Shown in pieces: positions 27,562 through 36,711 of a stretch of 64,000 bases of DNA (position 1 is the stretch's first letter; each line of letters begins with the position of its first letter). This DNA comes from Chryseobacterium indoltheticum (lineage in GTDB: Bacteria > Bacteroidota > Bacteroidia > Flavobacteriales > Weeksellaceae). The stretch covers positions 1,054,001-1,118,000 of the forward strand of contig NZ_CP033929.1 of the NCBI RefSeq assembly GCF_003815915.1. Reading direction: 5' to 3'. A program made the position numbers and the translations under genes. The notes below the pieces were generated by a model. That model did no database searches, was not told the DNA's origin, and was given only the letters and a program-made list of their open reading frames with translations.

Positions 27562-29205
27562 ATGAAAAATAATAAATTTTTAATAACAATTTTAGCAGCT
27601 GCTTTAAGTTTTACTGCGACATCTTGTAGTAATGATTATTTAGATGTGAATGATAATCCAAATGCTGTGCAAGCGGAGCAAATTACTCCTGAGCTTATGC
27701 TTCCAGGTGCTATTAGCCAAGCTTATAGAACGCAAGCTGGAACTATGATGCAGTTTGGGAACCTAATGATGAATAGCTGGGCGGGAAATTCATATACTAT
27801 TGCCGGACCATACTCAAGAGAGTTTAGTTTGTCTAGTGTAGATAATACTTTCTATAGAGGAATTTGGGAAGGTCTGTATCCAAGAGTTGCCAATTTTGAC
27901 CAAATGGAGAAGTTTACAAATAATAATCACGAACAAGATTACTATATTGCTATTGCTAAAATCATGAAGGCCTATTACATGCAATATATAGTAGATTTGT
28001 ATGGAGATGCACCTTACAATGAGGCTTTTATGGGGCAACAGAATACTACTCCAAAGTATGATAATGACGCTGATATTTATAAAATTTTAATTTCTAAACT
28101 AGAAGAAGCTAATGCCTTAATTGACGCTGCTGATGATAATGCTTTAGAGCCTGTTTCAGATATTGTATTTCATGGTGATATGGATAAATGGAAAGCACTC
28201 TCTAATACAATTAAACTTAAGTTATTAGTGAGGATGTCTAAAGTTACGGGTGATTTGGCAACTTATAGAAATACAAAACTTCAAACTTTAGCTACAGCTA
28301 CATTTATAGATGAAGAAGTGGTAGTTAATCCAGGTTACTCTGCTTCTAGTGATGACCAGATGAATCCATATATTTTAAATTGGGCAAGAAATGCTTCCGG
28401 ACAACAGGTGTCAAACTATTCTGTAGTTGTTGTTTCAGAGCATATGGCTAATGCTCTCGAGGGTAACGTTATCTTAAACAGCGCCAATTATACAAAATTT
28501 ACTGGACTTAAGGATCCGAGAAGAACAAGATTATTCACAAATGTAACTTCAGTTGATTCAAATGGAAATCCATTTACAGGATTAAAAGGAGTACGACAAG
28601 GGAATGTTCCTGGACAACCAGGAGTTCCTGTAGATAATGTAAATACATCAAAATTAGGAGTAGGCAATTTTGCAGGAGGTAATACACCTGCTTCAACATG
28701 GACTCAAATTATTGACCATAATAATGGTAGAGGAGGTGTTCTTTTTTCAAAATCCGAAAGTAATCTTCTACAAGCAGAAGCTGCTTTGAGATGGCCTGCA
28801 ATCTTTAGCTTTTCGCCTGCCACTAAATTTAACGTAGCTATAATTGCTAATGCAACTTGGTTAGGAGCAAACACTACTAATGCTGCATGGACAACGTATA
28901 TCACGGGAATTGCTGCGAGACCTGGCCTAGGTTGGACCGGAACAGATATACAAAAGATTGAAGCAATAATGACTCAGAAATGGATTGCATTGACAAATAT
29001 CAATCCAACTGAAATGTTTATAGAATATAACAGAACTGGTTATCCGTTTACCCCGATGGCTACGACAGCTCAATTTCCAAATAAACCTTATAGATTAATG
29101 TACCCAAATTCTGAATATGCAGCTAATTCTGCGAATGTTCCAAACATTTCCAGTGCTGACGTATTTGTTAAGAATCAATACACTCCATTTTGGAATCAAA
29201 ATTAA
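27562..29205 (+). CDS. SusD/RagB family nutrient-binding lipoprotein (pair 1)
   Basis: 547 residues with a lipoprotein signal; the acylated cysteine is C22 (SFTATSC-SNDYLDVN). The DVNDNPNAV start and the helical TPR-like body (KIMKAYYMQYIVDLYGDAPYNEA, DKWKALSNTIKLKLLVRMSK) fit the SusD-like_2 subgroup. The C-terminal TEMFIEYNRTGYPFTPM is also typical. It forms the lid over its SusC partner at the cell surface. A terminator copied from yidC follows. Confidence 0.92.
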   Translation: MKNNKFLITILAAALSFTATSCSNDYLDVNDNPNAVQAEQITPELMLPGAISQAYRTQAGTMMQFGNLMMNSWAGNSYTIAGPYSREFSLSSVDNTFYRGIWEGLYPRVANFDQMEKFTNNNHEQDYYIAIAKIMKAYYMQYIVDLYGDAPYNEAFMGQQNTTPKYDNDADIYKILISKLEEANALIDAADDNALEPVSDIVFHGDMDKWKALSNTIKLKLLVRMSKVTGDLATYRNTKLQTLATATFIDEEVVVNPGYSASSDDQMNPYILNWARNASGQQVSNYSVVVVSEHMANALEGNVILNSANYTKFTGLKDPRRTRLFTNVTSVDSNGNPFTGLKGVRQGNVPGQPGVPVDNVNTSKLGVGNFAGGNTPASTWTQIIDHNNGRGGVLFSKSESNLLQAEAALRWPAIFSFSPATKFNVAIIANATWLGANTTNAAWTTYITGIAARPGLGWTGTDIQKIEAIMTQKWIALTNINPTEMFIEYNRTGYPFTPMATTAQFPNKPYRLMYPNSEYAANSANVPNISSADVFVKNQYTPFWNQN

Positions 29206-29223
29206 TTTGAGTAAAAGAAGTGT

Positions 29224-29522
29224 TAACTTATAATAACAGAAAGAGAAGCAAATTATTGCTTCTCTTTTTTATTTAGAAATAATTTAAATTAAAAAGTTGC
29301 TTATTTCTTTAATCATAATTCATCTGTGACATATTCTCAGTCATATTTTAAACGGAAAGACCTTCGGTGATATTTTGTTATACCATGCTTTATCAGGGCG
29401 TCTTGGTGTTTTTTTGTGGCGTAGCCGAAGTTGGTATTCCATCCATATTCCGGATGCTCTTCATGGAGCTCAATCATTAATTTATCTCTGTAATTTTTTG
29501 CTAAGATAGAAGCCGCAGCAAT
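29224..29522. repeat. 299-bp direct repeat, copy B
   Basis: Second copy of the segment at 23800-24098, here continuous with the intact rnhB gene. Confidence 0.9.
29242..29270. terminator. Terminator after SusD-like gene 1 (copy B)
   Basis: The same AGAGAAGCAA/TTGCTTCTCT hairpin and T run as behind yidC; works for both converging units (susD1 and rnhB). Confidence 0.85.
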
Positions 29523-29933
29523 CGATAAAAATTTAGAATCACCTTTAATGACACATTGATGCGGAATGAAATTATAAGGGTGAAATTTATTTCCGTCTAC
29601 CAGTATAAATTCTGGTCTTAGAGTTAGCTTATCTAATGCATTATGCATTGCATGAATGCTGGCATTCAGTATATTATGTTGGTCTATAAAAGAGGGCGGA
29701 AGCTCAGCAATAGCAAAATTTTTCACATTATCTTTAATGTAACTATCTAAATCCATCCTTGTTTTAAAATTCAATTTTTTTGAATCATTAACAAGATTCT
29801 GCTCAAAACTGTCATCTAAAATTACAGCTGCCGCAACTACCGGTCCACATAAGCAACCTCTTCCCACTTCATCGCAACCTGCTTCGATATAATTATTTGA
29901 CCATTTCTTTAGTAAATCCATAAATTTTAACAT
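29337..29933 (-). CDS. rnhB: Ribonuclease HII
   Basis: 198 residues, usual length; start at 29933 or the second Met four codons on. The catalytic motif CDEVGRGCLCGPV (D and E at about 20-21) is present, with VDGNKF and the [11 protein letters not shown] helix. It removes RNA from RNA-DNA hybrids in the cytoplasm. Its last 62 codons are duplicated at 23913-24098. It is divergent from the second SusC gene. Confidence 0.96.
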   Translation of the reverse strand: MLKFMDLLKKWSNNYIEAGCDEVGRGCLCGPVVAAAVILDDSFEQNLVNDSKKLNFKTRMDLDSYIKDNVKNFAIAELPPSFIDQHNILNASIHAMHNALDKLTLRPEFILVDGNKFHPYNFIPHQCVIKGDSKFLSIAAASILAKNYRDKLMIELHEEHPEYGWNTNFGYATKKHQDALIKHGITKYHRRSFRLKYD

Positions 29934-30055
29934 TTAACAGTTGTAAAAATGCTGTAAAACCTCAAATGTTATGTTAAAAATAATAATTTTTTCAAATTTT
30001 AACAGTTTTATACGAGAAGTTTTTACAACTTTGTTAACGCAAAATTAATATTAAT

Positions 30056-32983
30056 ATGAAGAAATTAACCGCAGGGGTACTAATTTTAGTACTTTCCTCG
30101 TCTTTTGTGGTCGCTCAAGCGCAAACAAAGCCCGGAGATACCCTAAAAACACAAGAAATTGAAGGTGTAGTTGTTACTGCACTTGGAATTAAGAGAGAAA
30201 AAAAAGCTCTAGGATACGCCTCTCAAGAAATCAAAGGTGATATAATTTCTGACGCTGGTCAAACAAATGCTGTAAGCGCCTTATCCGGTAATGTTGCTGG
30301 AGTTCAGGTTACAGCACCCTCGTCTATGGGAGGATCTACAAGGATTACAATGAGGGGGATTAGCTCTGTTACAGGTGAAAATCGCCCATTAATTATTGTT
30401 GATGGGGTTCCTTTAGACAATTCAAACGTAAATAGTATTGATACACAAAGAGGAGCTGGAGGTAGAGATTATGGAGATGCAACTTTTGATATAAACCCTG
30501 ATGATATTGAAAGTGTAACGGTTCTTAAAGGAGGGCCTGCAGCAGCTTTATATGGTTCTCGCGCTGGAAATGGGGCAATCGTTTATACTACAAAGTCTGC
30601 TAAAAAAGGTAGAACCGAAATTCAATTTAATACAGGCGTCGCATTTGAAACGATTTATATAAGACCGAAACTTCAAAGCATGTATGGAGGTGGGCTTGAG
30701 TCTTCACTGCCAACAGCAGATATTAATGGACAAACTTATAATATTACTGATTTTGGTACCGATGAAAGCTGGGGGCCAAAATATGATCCCAATTTATTTT
30801 ATTTAGGATGGGATTCTTTTGACCCTGAATTTTCAAATGAATATATGAAGTTAAAACAATGGGTAGCTCCTAAAAAAGATGTTGATGACTTCTTTAGAGT
30901 AGGAACTACCTATACAAATAATTTCTCTGTTTCAAAATCATTTGAAAATACGAGTGTAAGGCTATCTTATACGAATACGAAAATTAATGGTATAGTTCCT
31001 AATTCTGAAATTAAGAAAGATAATTTAAGTTTAAACGTTGCATCTACTTTATCTGATAGATTAAAAGCAGAGGGTGTTTTTAATTATGTAAGGACTCAAG
31101 GTTTTAACAGACCAGAACAAGGATATGGTGATAATTCGGTTGCACAAAAATTTTATCAATGGGGTCAAAGACAATTAGATTTTGAAGAATTGAAAAAATA
31201 TAAATTAGCGAATGGTATGCAGAGATCATGGAATAGAACATCATGGGATGACGGCACACCCAATTTCTCTGATAACCCATATTGGACAATTTATGAAAAT
31301 ACTTCTGCTGACGAGAGAAATCGCTTTTTTGGTAATGTAGGTCTAACTTATAATTTTTCTAAAAAAGTTTTTGCAGTAGGTAAAGTGTATGGAGATGTAT
31401 ATTCTCAAAGCATAAGTTCGCAAGTAGCAGTAGGGTCTGCTGCTTTATCTGAGTATAATCTTCAAAAAAGAAATAACTCTGAGTTTAACTATGAAGGAAG
31501 AGTTCACTATAATGATAATTTTGGTGATTTTAGTTTGAATACATTTGCCGGATTTAATATTATGAATAGGAAATGGGATGCTTTAAGTGGTAACTCAGTT
31601 GGAGGATTAATTATACCGGGTCTTTATAATTTAGCTAACAGTAGAGAGTCTGCTATTGCGACAAATGCTTTTTATCATACATCAGTTAAAAGTTTATTTG
31701 GTTCAGTTTCTTTAGGTTATAAGAATTTCTTATTCTTAGAAGGGACAGGAAGAAATGACTGGTTCTCGATGATTAATGATGATCAGTTTTATCCCTCTGT
31801 TACAGGAAGTTTTGTGTTTTCTCAAGTATTAAAAACAAATTGGCTTTCATTTGGAAAGGTCAGAGCTGGTTGGTCTCAAATTGCAGGCTATTCAGCAGAG
31901 CCTAATATTAGAGGTACTTATGCATCAATTGATACGCCATTTGCTGGTTCCCCAATGTATTCAATGCCTGCGATTAAAGGAGAACCAAATATTCGTCCAG
32001 AAATGAAAACGACAAAAGAAATTGGTTTGGAGGCTAGCTTTTTTAAAAATAGAATTGGTTTTGATGTAACGCTATATGATGTAAAAACTAATGATTTAAT
32101 TATTCCTTTACCACTTGATCCGGCTAATGGTTATGGATTTAAGAGAATTAATGCAGGCGAAATGACGAATAAGGGAATTGAAGCAATGGTGAATGTCTCG
32201 CCTATAAGAACGGATAATTTCTCATGGGATATAACTTGGAATTTTACAAAAAATAAGAATAAATTAGTTGAATTGCAGGGTAATTTGGAAAATTATATTC
32301 TTACAAATGCACCATTTAGAGCTCAATTATCAGCTCAAGTTGGATATTCTTATGGTGTAATTTTAGGTACTGATTTTGTTTATGATGCAAATGGAAATAA
32401 AGTTGTTGGAGAAAATGGTTTCTATAAAGCATCTGCAATTAAACCGTTAGGATCTATCCTGCCTGAATATAATATGGGATTCAGAAACTCATTCAAGTAT
32501 AAAAATCTAGGATTATCTTTCTTAATTGATATTCAACAAGGAGGTAAATATTTTTCGACTACTCATATGTGGGGAATGTACTCCGGAATGTTAGAAGAAT
32601 CAGCACTAGGAGGGAATAGAGAAGCCGGAGTGATTTTAGCTGGTGTTAAAGAGGATGGAACTCAAAATGATATATTGCTAGATGCACCAACATGGGGTAG
32701 TTCATATTATAATACTGTTGATGCACAAAACGTTTTTGACGCAAGCTACATTAAGTTAAGAGATATTACACTGTCATACGATTTTCCTAAAGGTGCTTTA
32801 GGAGGTATTCTTCAAGGGTTTAGAGTGTCAGCATTTGCAAGAAATCTATTCGCTTGGAATTTAGATTTCAAAGGTGTAGACCCTGAAAATACATCATATG
32901 GATCTGGTAATTTACAAGGGCTAGAAGGAGGGTCTCTTCCATCCACAAGAATGTTTGGTGTTAACTTAAACTTTAAATTTTAA
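30056..32983 (+). CDS. SusC/RagA family TonB-dependent outer-membrane receptor (pair 2)
   Basis: 975 residues, signal peptide ending AQA at about 22, then a TonB-box-like TQEIEGVVVTALG. Plug motifs: GNVAGVQV, TRITMRGISSVTGENRPLIIVDGVP and GGPAAALYGSRAGNGAIVYTTKSA; the barrel ends TRMFGVNLNFKF. As in pair 1 there is no CarboxypepD_reg domain. It is clearly a paralogue of the pair 1 receptor, but diverged along the whole length. SusD partner 5 bp downstream; no polysaccharide-degrading genes nearby. Confidence 0.94.
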   Translation: MKKLTAGVLILVLSSSFVVAQAQTKPGDTLKTQEIEGVVVTALGIKREKKALGYASQEIKGDIISDAGQTNAVSALSGNVAGVQVTAPSSMGGSTRITMRGISSVTGENRPLIIVDGVPLDNSNVNSIDTQRGAGGRDYGDATFDINPDDIESVTVLKGGPAAALYGSRAGNGAIVYTTKSAKKGRTEIQFNTGVAFETIYIRPKLQSMYGGGLESSLPTADINGQTYNITDFGTDESWGPKYDPNLFYLGWDSFDPEFSNEYMKLKQWVAPKKDVDDFFRVGTTYTNNFSVSKSFENTSVRLSYTNTKINGIVPNSEIKKDNLSLNVASTLSDRLKAEGVFNYVRTQGFNRPEQGYGDNSVAQKFYQWGQRQLDFEELKKYKLANGMQRSWNRTSWDDGTPNFSDNPYWTIYENTSADERNRFFGNVGLTYNFSKKVFAVGKVYGDVYSQSISSQVAVGSAALSEYNLQKRNNSEFNYEGRVHYNDNFGDFSLNTFAGFNIMNRKWDALSGNSVGGLIIPGLYNLANSRESAIATNAFYHTSVKSLFGSVSLGYKNFLFLEGTGRNDWFSMINDDQFYPSVTGSFVFSQVLKTNWLSFGKVRAGWSQIAGYSAEPNIRGTYASIDTPFAGSPMYSMPAIKGEPNIRPEMKTTKEIGLEASFFKNRIGFDVTLYDVKTNDLIIPLPLDPANGYGFKRINAGEMTNKGIEAMVNVSPIRTDNFSWDITWNFTKNKNKLVELQGNLENYILTNAPFRAQLSAQVGYSYGVILGTDFVYDANGNKVVGENGFYKASAIKPLGSILPEYNMGFRNSFKYKNLGLSFLIDIQQGGKYFSTTHMWGMYSGMLEESALGGNREAGVILAGVKEDGTQNDILLDAPTWGSSYYNTVDAQNVFDASYIKLRDITLSYDFPKGALGGILQGFRVSAFARNLFAWNLDFKGVDPENTSYGSGNLQGLEGGSLPSTRMFGVNLNFKF

Positions 32984-32988
32984 TTAAA

Positions 32989-34557
32989 ATGAAAAAAATA
33001 ATATCAATATTAACAATTTCAGGATTTTTCCTGATTACAAATAGTTGCTCAGATAAATTTGAAGAAATCGACATAAATCCTAATTCAACAGAAAATCCAT
33101 TACCTACAGGATTATTTAATAATGCTAATAAAGAATATATGGATTTTACTAGAGATGGATGGGTCTCTGGAAGGATGATGCTTCCTTGGGTACAGTATTC
33201 TGCTCAAAGACAATATACCGAAGAAGATAGATATCAATATAGACTGAGTACTGATGATCAACTTTGGAGAAGATCATACTATGTAGCAAATGACTTTAAA
33301 AAAATTATATCTCTTAATACAGACCCCGCTACAGCTGCACAGATGTCAAATTATGGTTCTAATAAAAACCAGATTGCAGCTGCTAGAATTATGTTGTCAT
33401 ATGTGTTTCTCAACTTGGTAGATTCTTTTGGTGACATTCCATATTGGTCATATGGAAACCAAGATGCCGATTTTCAGGCTTTAGATGTAGATAAATATAT
33501 TCAGCCTAAGTTTGCGAGTCAACAAAAAATCTATACAGATATCATGAAGGAGCTTAAGGAAGCTTCTGAGATGATTGAGTTAGACAAAAATATTTTGACT
33601 GAAGGTGATCAATTGTTTGGTGGTGATCCTGAAAAAATGAAAAAATTTGCAAATTCTCTTAGGTTAAGAGTGGCAACAAGAGTTAAAGGAGTTATTCCTA
33701 CTGCGACGGCTCATATTACCGATGCTATTGCATCAGGAGTTATGACTTCAAATGATGATACTGTTGGTTTGACTTATGAAAATAACTTAGTCAATCCTTC
33801 TCCTTTTTTCTTAACATATCAATCTAGATCAGATTTTGCTATTTCTAAAACATTTGTACAATTACTAAAAGGTGAAACGGGAGGTTTTACAGAAGACCCA
33901 AGATTATTTAAGTATGCTTCACCAGTTTCTGTCAAAATTGGAAATATAAGGGGGCAAACTATGACAGAAGCTACAAGCGCAAGTCAAATTAGCGGAATGC
34001 CTTATGGTTTGCCAAGTACTTTAGCTCCAAGTCAAGCAGGGGCATCTAGCTTCTTTGGTGCAAGTGTTTTAAAACCTGCGTATACTGAGATATTTATGGA
34101 ATATGCTGAGGTAGAATTCTTACTTGCAGAAGCAAATGGGTGGTCTCAGGCTAATTATGTAAAAGGTGTAGAAGCATCTATGGAAAGATGGGGAATTACC
34201 CAAGCTAAGATAGATGCTTTTGTAGGAACTTTACCAGCAGCTAACAAGCAGAATGTCTTAACTCAAAAGTATATTGCTTTATTTATGCAACCTAGTGAAG
34301 CTTGGGCAGAATACAGAAGAACGGGTTACCCTAATACATTATTATTACCTGGTCAAACGGCAAATTTAAATGTTCCTTCTGCAACTGGTCAAACCAGTTA
34401 CACTTTTACATCTTTAATTGCAGGATTAACTGATGTTCCAAATAGAGTATTTTATCCAACGCAAGTACAGACTTTAAATACAGCAAATTATCAAGCTGCA
34501 TCTACTGCAATTGGTGGTGATAAGATGGATTCTAAACTTATTTGGGATACTAATTAA
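32989..34557 (+). CDS. SusD/RagB family nutrient-binding lipoprotein (pair 2)
   Basis: 522 residues; lipoprotein signal with C20 (FFLITNSC-SDKFEEIDINPN). Body motifs: AAARIMLSYVFLNLVDSFGDIPY, KMKKFANSLRLRVATRVKG and PSEAWAEYRRTGYPN. SusD-like_2 subgroup, partner of the preceding receptor, with which it is certainly co-transcribed. Confidence 0.93.
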   Translation: MKKIISILTISGFFLITNSCSDKFEEIDINPNSTENPLPTGLFNNANKEYMDFTRDGWVSGRMMLPWVQYSAQRQYTEEDRYQYRLSTDDQLWRRSYYVANDFKKIISLNTDPATAAQMSNYGSNKNQIAAARIMLSYVFLNLVDSFGDIPYWSYGNQDADFQALDVDKYIQPKFASQQKIYTDIMKELKEASEMIELDKNILTEGDQLFGGDPEKMKKFANSLRLRVATRVKGVIPTATAHITDAIASGVMTSNDDTVGLTYENNLVNPSPFFLTYQSRSDFAISKTFVQLLKGETGGFTEDPRLFKYASPVSVKIGNIRGQTMTEATSASQISGMPYGLPSTLAPSQAGASSFFGASVLKPAYTEIFMEYAEVEFLLAEANGWSQANYVKGVEASMERWGITQAKIDAFVGTLPAANKQNVLTQKYIALFMQPSEAWAEYRRTGYPNTLLLPGQTANLNVPSATGQTSYTFTSLIAGLTDVPNRVFYPTQVQTLNTANYQAASTAIGGDKMDSKLIWDTN

Positions 34558-34586
34558 TTATTAAAGCAAATTTTAATATTTTAACA

Positions 34587-34622
34587 TTCATATAAAACCG
34601 CACTCAGGCGGTTTTATATGAA
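34587..34622 (+). terminator. Hairpin after SusD-like gene 2
   Basis: A 14-bp perfect stem (34587-34600 with 34609-34622), though no T run follows, so it may stabilise the mRNA end rather than terminate strongly. Confidence 0.6.
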
Positions 34623-34662
34623 TTAGTGATATATTTTGCTAACCATTTAAAATAAAATATTT

Positions 34663-34797
34663 ATGAAAAATTTAAAAAAGCTTTCTAAAAAAGATCTTAA
34701 AAAAATTCAAGGTGGGCAAGCTCCTCCATGCTGTTTAAGCTGGAACCCCATTTTAAGAGAATGTAGAAGTTGGGACTTTAATTGTCTCAATCCTTAA
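34663..34797 (+). CDS. 44-residue double-glycine peptide with four cysteines (bacteriocin-like)
   Basis: Read directly: leader MKNLKKLSKKDLKKIQGG (18 residues) and a 26-residue mature part that begins QAPPCCLSWNP and ends DFNCLNP, with four cysteines and two tryptophans. The leader fits the short GG leaders of peptides annotated in Chryseobacterium as bacteriocin-like; they are expected to be cut after GG by a C39 peptidase-transporter. It has its own downstream terminator. No transporter, immunity or modifying gene is adjacent. The leader shares L-S-(K/R)-K...GG with the RiPP precursor at 21431-21649. Being a toxin, a signal or a structural peptide are all open. Confidence 0.75.
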   Translation: MKNLKKLSKKDLKKIQGGQAPPCCLSWNPILRECRSWDFNCLNP

Positions 34798-34805
34798 CAA
34801 TTTTT

Positions 34806-34836
34806 AAAAGGCTTCGTTAACGAAGTCTTTTTTATT
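34806..34836 (+). terminator. Terminator after the GG peptide gene
   Basis: GGCTTCG (34810-34816) pairs with CGAAGTC (34821-34827) with one G-T pair, flanked by A4 and a T6 run. Confidence 0.75.
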
Positions 34837-34912
34837 TCACTAAATTTGCCATTGAAAATTGTGATATGATATTAAGACTACTTATATGTGGTCTCAACAA
34901 TAATATAAACCC

Positions 34913-36673
34913 ATGAATATTAAAGATATATTAGAACAAAAACTGGCGGAGGTTATCCTTAATGTATATCAGTTGAAAGATATAAAACTCGAAATCCAGG
35001 AAAATAAAACTGAGTTTGAAGGAGATTTTACTATCGTTACCTTTCCTTTGGTAAAACAATTGAAGAAAAATCCTGAAAGTATTGGGGTAGAATTAGGAGA
35101 AGGTTTAACAACTCAGACAGAATTGCTCGAAAGTTTTAACGTAATAAAAGGATTTTTAAATGTAAAAGTTAAAAATCAGTTCTTTGTTGATCAATTTAAG
35201 ACGGTTGCTGAACAGTTTTCAAATATAGAAAAGAAAAACGCAACTGTAATGGTTGAATATTCTTCACCAAACACCAACAAACCGCTGCATTTGGGACATA
35301 TTAGAAACAACTTATTAGGTTTTTCTGTAGCTCAGATTCTTAAAGAAGCGGGTTATGATGTTATAAAAAGTCAAATCATTAACGATAGAGGAATTCACAT
35401 CTGTAAGTCGATGTTGGCTTGGGAAAAATTTGGAAAAGGGGAAACTCCGGAAACGGATCAGGTGAAAGGAGATAAATTCGTAGGAAACTACTATGTCAAA
35501 TTTGACCAGGAATATAAAAAAGAAATTGCTGAGTTAGTTGAACAGGGAAGTACTGAAGATCAGGCTAAAAAAGAGGCTCCTTTAATGAAAGAAGCTCAAA
35601 AAATGCTTCTCGACTGGGAAAGTGGCGATGAAAAAGTAAGAACGCTTTGGGCTGAAATGAATTCTTGGGTTTACAATGGTTTCAATCAGACTTATAAAAG
35701 ATTGGGAGTAGATTTTGACCAGGTACAGTACGAAAGCAATACTTATATTTTAGGAAAAGACCTTATTCAGGAAGGTTTAGATAAAAGCGTTTTGTACCAG
35801 AAAGAAGACGGGTCGGTATGGTGTGATTTGACAGATGAAGGTTTAGATGAAAAACTTCTGCTTCGTTCAGACGGGACTTCTGTATATATGACTCAGGATT
35901 TAGGAACGGCGGTAGAGCGTTTTAAAGAAAATAATATTCAGAAATTAATTTATACGGTAGGAAACGAGCAGGATTATCATTTCCACGTTTTATTTAAAAT
36001 TCTAAAAAAACTCGGTTACGAATGGGCAGACCAGTTGTTCCATTTATCGTACGGAATGGTTGAACTTCCGGAAGGTAAAATGAAATCCCGTGAAGGAACA
36101 GTGGTTGATGCAGACGATTTGATGCAGGATATGTTTGAAACTGCAAAAGAAAAAACAGAAGAACTTGGAAAACTTGAGGGGCTTGCAGATGAAGAAAAGG
36201 TCGTTTCTTATGAGATTATCGGGCAGGCTGCATTGAAATACTTTATGTTGAAGGTAGATCCAAAGAAAAAGATGTTGTTCAACCCGGCTGATAGTATTGA
36301 TTTTAATGGAAATACAGGTCCGTTTATTCTTTATACTTATGCAAGAACTCAGTCTTTATTGGCTAAAGCAAATTATGAATATAAAGAAGTCAGCAATATT
36401 GAGTTTAATCAATATGAGAAGGAACTGATTATGCTTTTATCTAATTATAAAGCAACTGTTGAAAAAGCAGCAGAGTTATTAAGTCCGGCTTTAGTGGCCA
36501 ATTATCTGTATGATTTGGTTAAAACATATAACTCATTTTATCAAAGCAATCCGATATTAAAAAGTGAGGATGAAGATCTAAAACAATTCCGTTTAAATGT
36601 ATCAGATCTCACTGCAAAAACAATACAAAAATCATTAAGTCTACTGGGAATAAGAACTGTAAACAGAATGTAA
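34913..36673 (+). CDS. argS: Arginyl-tRNA synthetase
   Basis: 586 residues, normal length. Add1 domain at the N-terminus, class I HIGH motif as HLGH (126-129) within SSPNTNKPLHLGHIRNN, the KMSKS-equivalent KMKSREG, and the C-terminal anticodon-binding DALR domain ending RTVNRM. Charges tRNA-Arg. Monocistronic, closed by a terminator. Confidence 0.97.
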   Translation: MNIKDILEQKLAEVILNVYQLKDIKLEIQENKTEFEGDFTIVTFPLVKQLKKNPESIGVELGEGLTTQTELLESFNVIKGFLNVKVKNQFFVDQFKTVAEQFSNIEKKNATVMVEYSSPNTNKPLHLGHIRNNLLGFSVAQILKEAGYDVIKSQIINDRGIHICKSMLAWEKFGKGETPETDQVKGDKFVGNYYVKFDQEYKKEIAELVEQGSTEDQAKKEAPLMKEAQKMLLDWESGDEKVRTLWAEMNSWVYNGFNQTYKRLGVDFDQVQYESNTYILGKDLIQEGLDKSVLYQKEDGSVWCDLTDEGLDEKLLLRSDGTSVYMTQDLGTAVERFKENNIQKLIYTVGNEQDYHFHVLFKILKKLGYEWADQLFHLSYGMVELPEGKMKSREGTVVDADDLMQDMFETAKEKTEELGKLEGLADEEKVVSYEIIGQAALKYFMLKVDPKKKMLFNPADSIDFNGNTGPFILYTYARTQSLLAKANYEYKEVSNIEFNQYEKELIMLLSNYKATVEKAAELLSPALVANYLYDLVKTYNSFYQSNPILKSEDEDLKQFRLNVSDLTAKTIQKSLSLLGIRTVNRM

Positions 36674-36677
36674 AAAC

Positions 36678-36709
36678 AAATCCTCCTGAAATTTTCGGGA
36701 GGATTTTTA
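36678..36709. terminator. Terminator after argS
   Basis: AAATCCTCC (36678-36686) pairs with GGAGGATTT (36698-36706), then T residues; also faces the convergent YihY gene. Confidence 0.85.
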
Positions 36710-36711
36710 TT

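Noticed and set aside
23800..34557. Simple tandem duplication of rnhB-susC-susD
   Set aside because: The rnhB ends are about 95% identical while the two SusC/SusD pairs are far more diverged, so one duplication event does not explain both; not fully excluded if the receptors evolved quickly.
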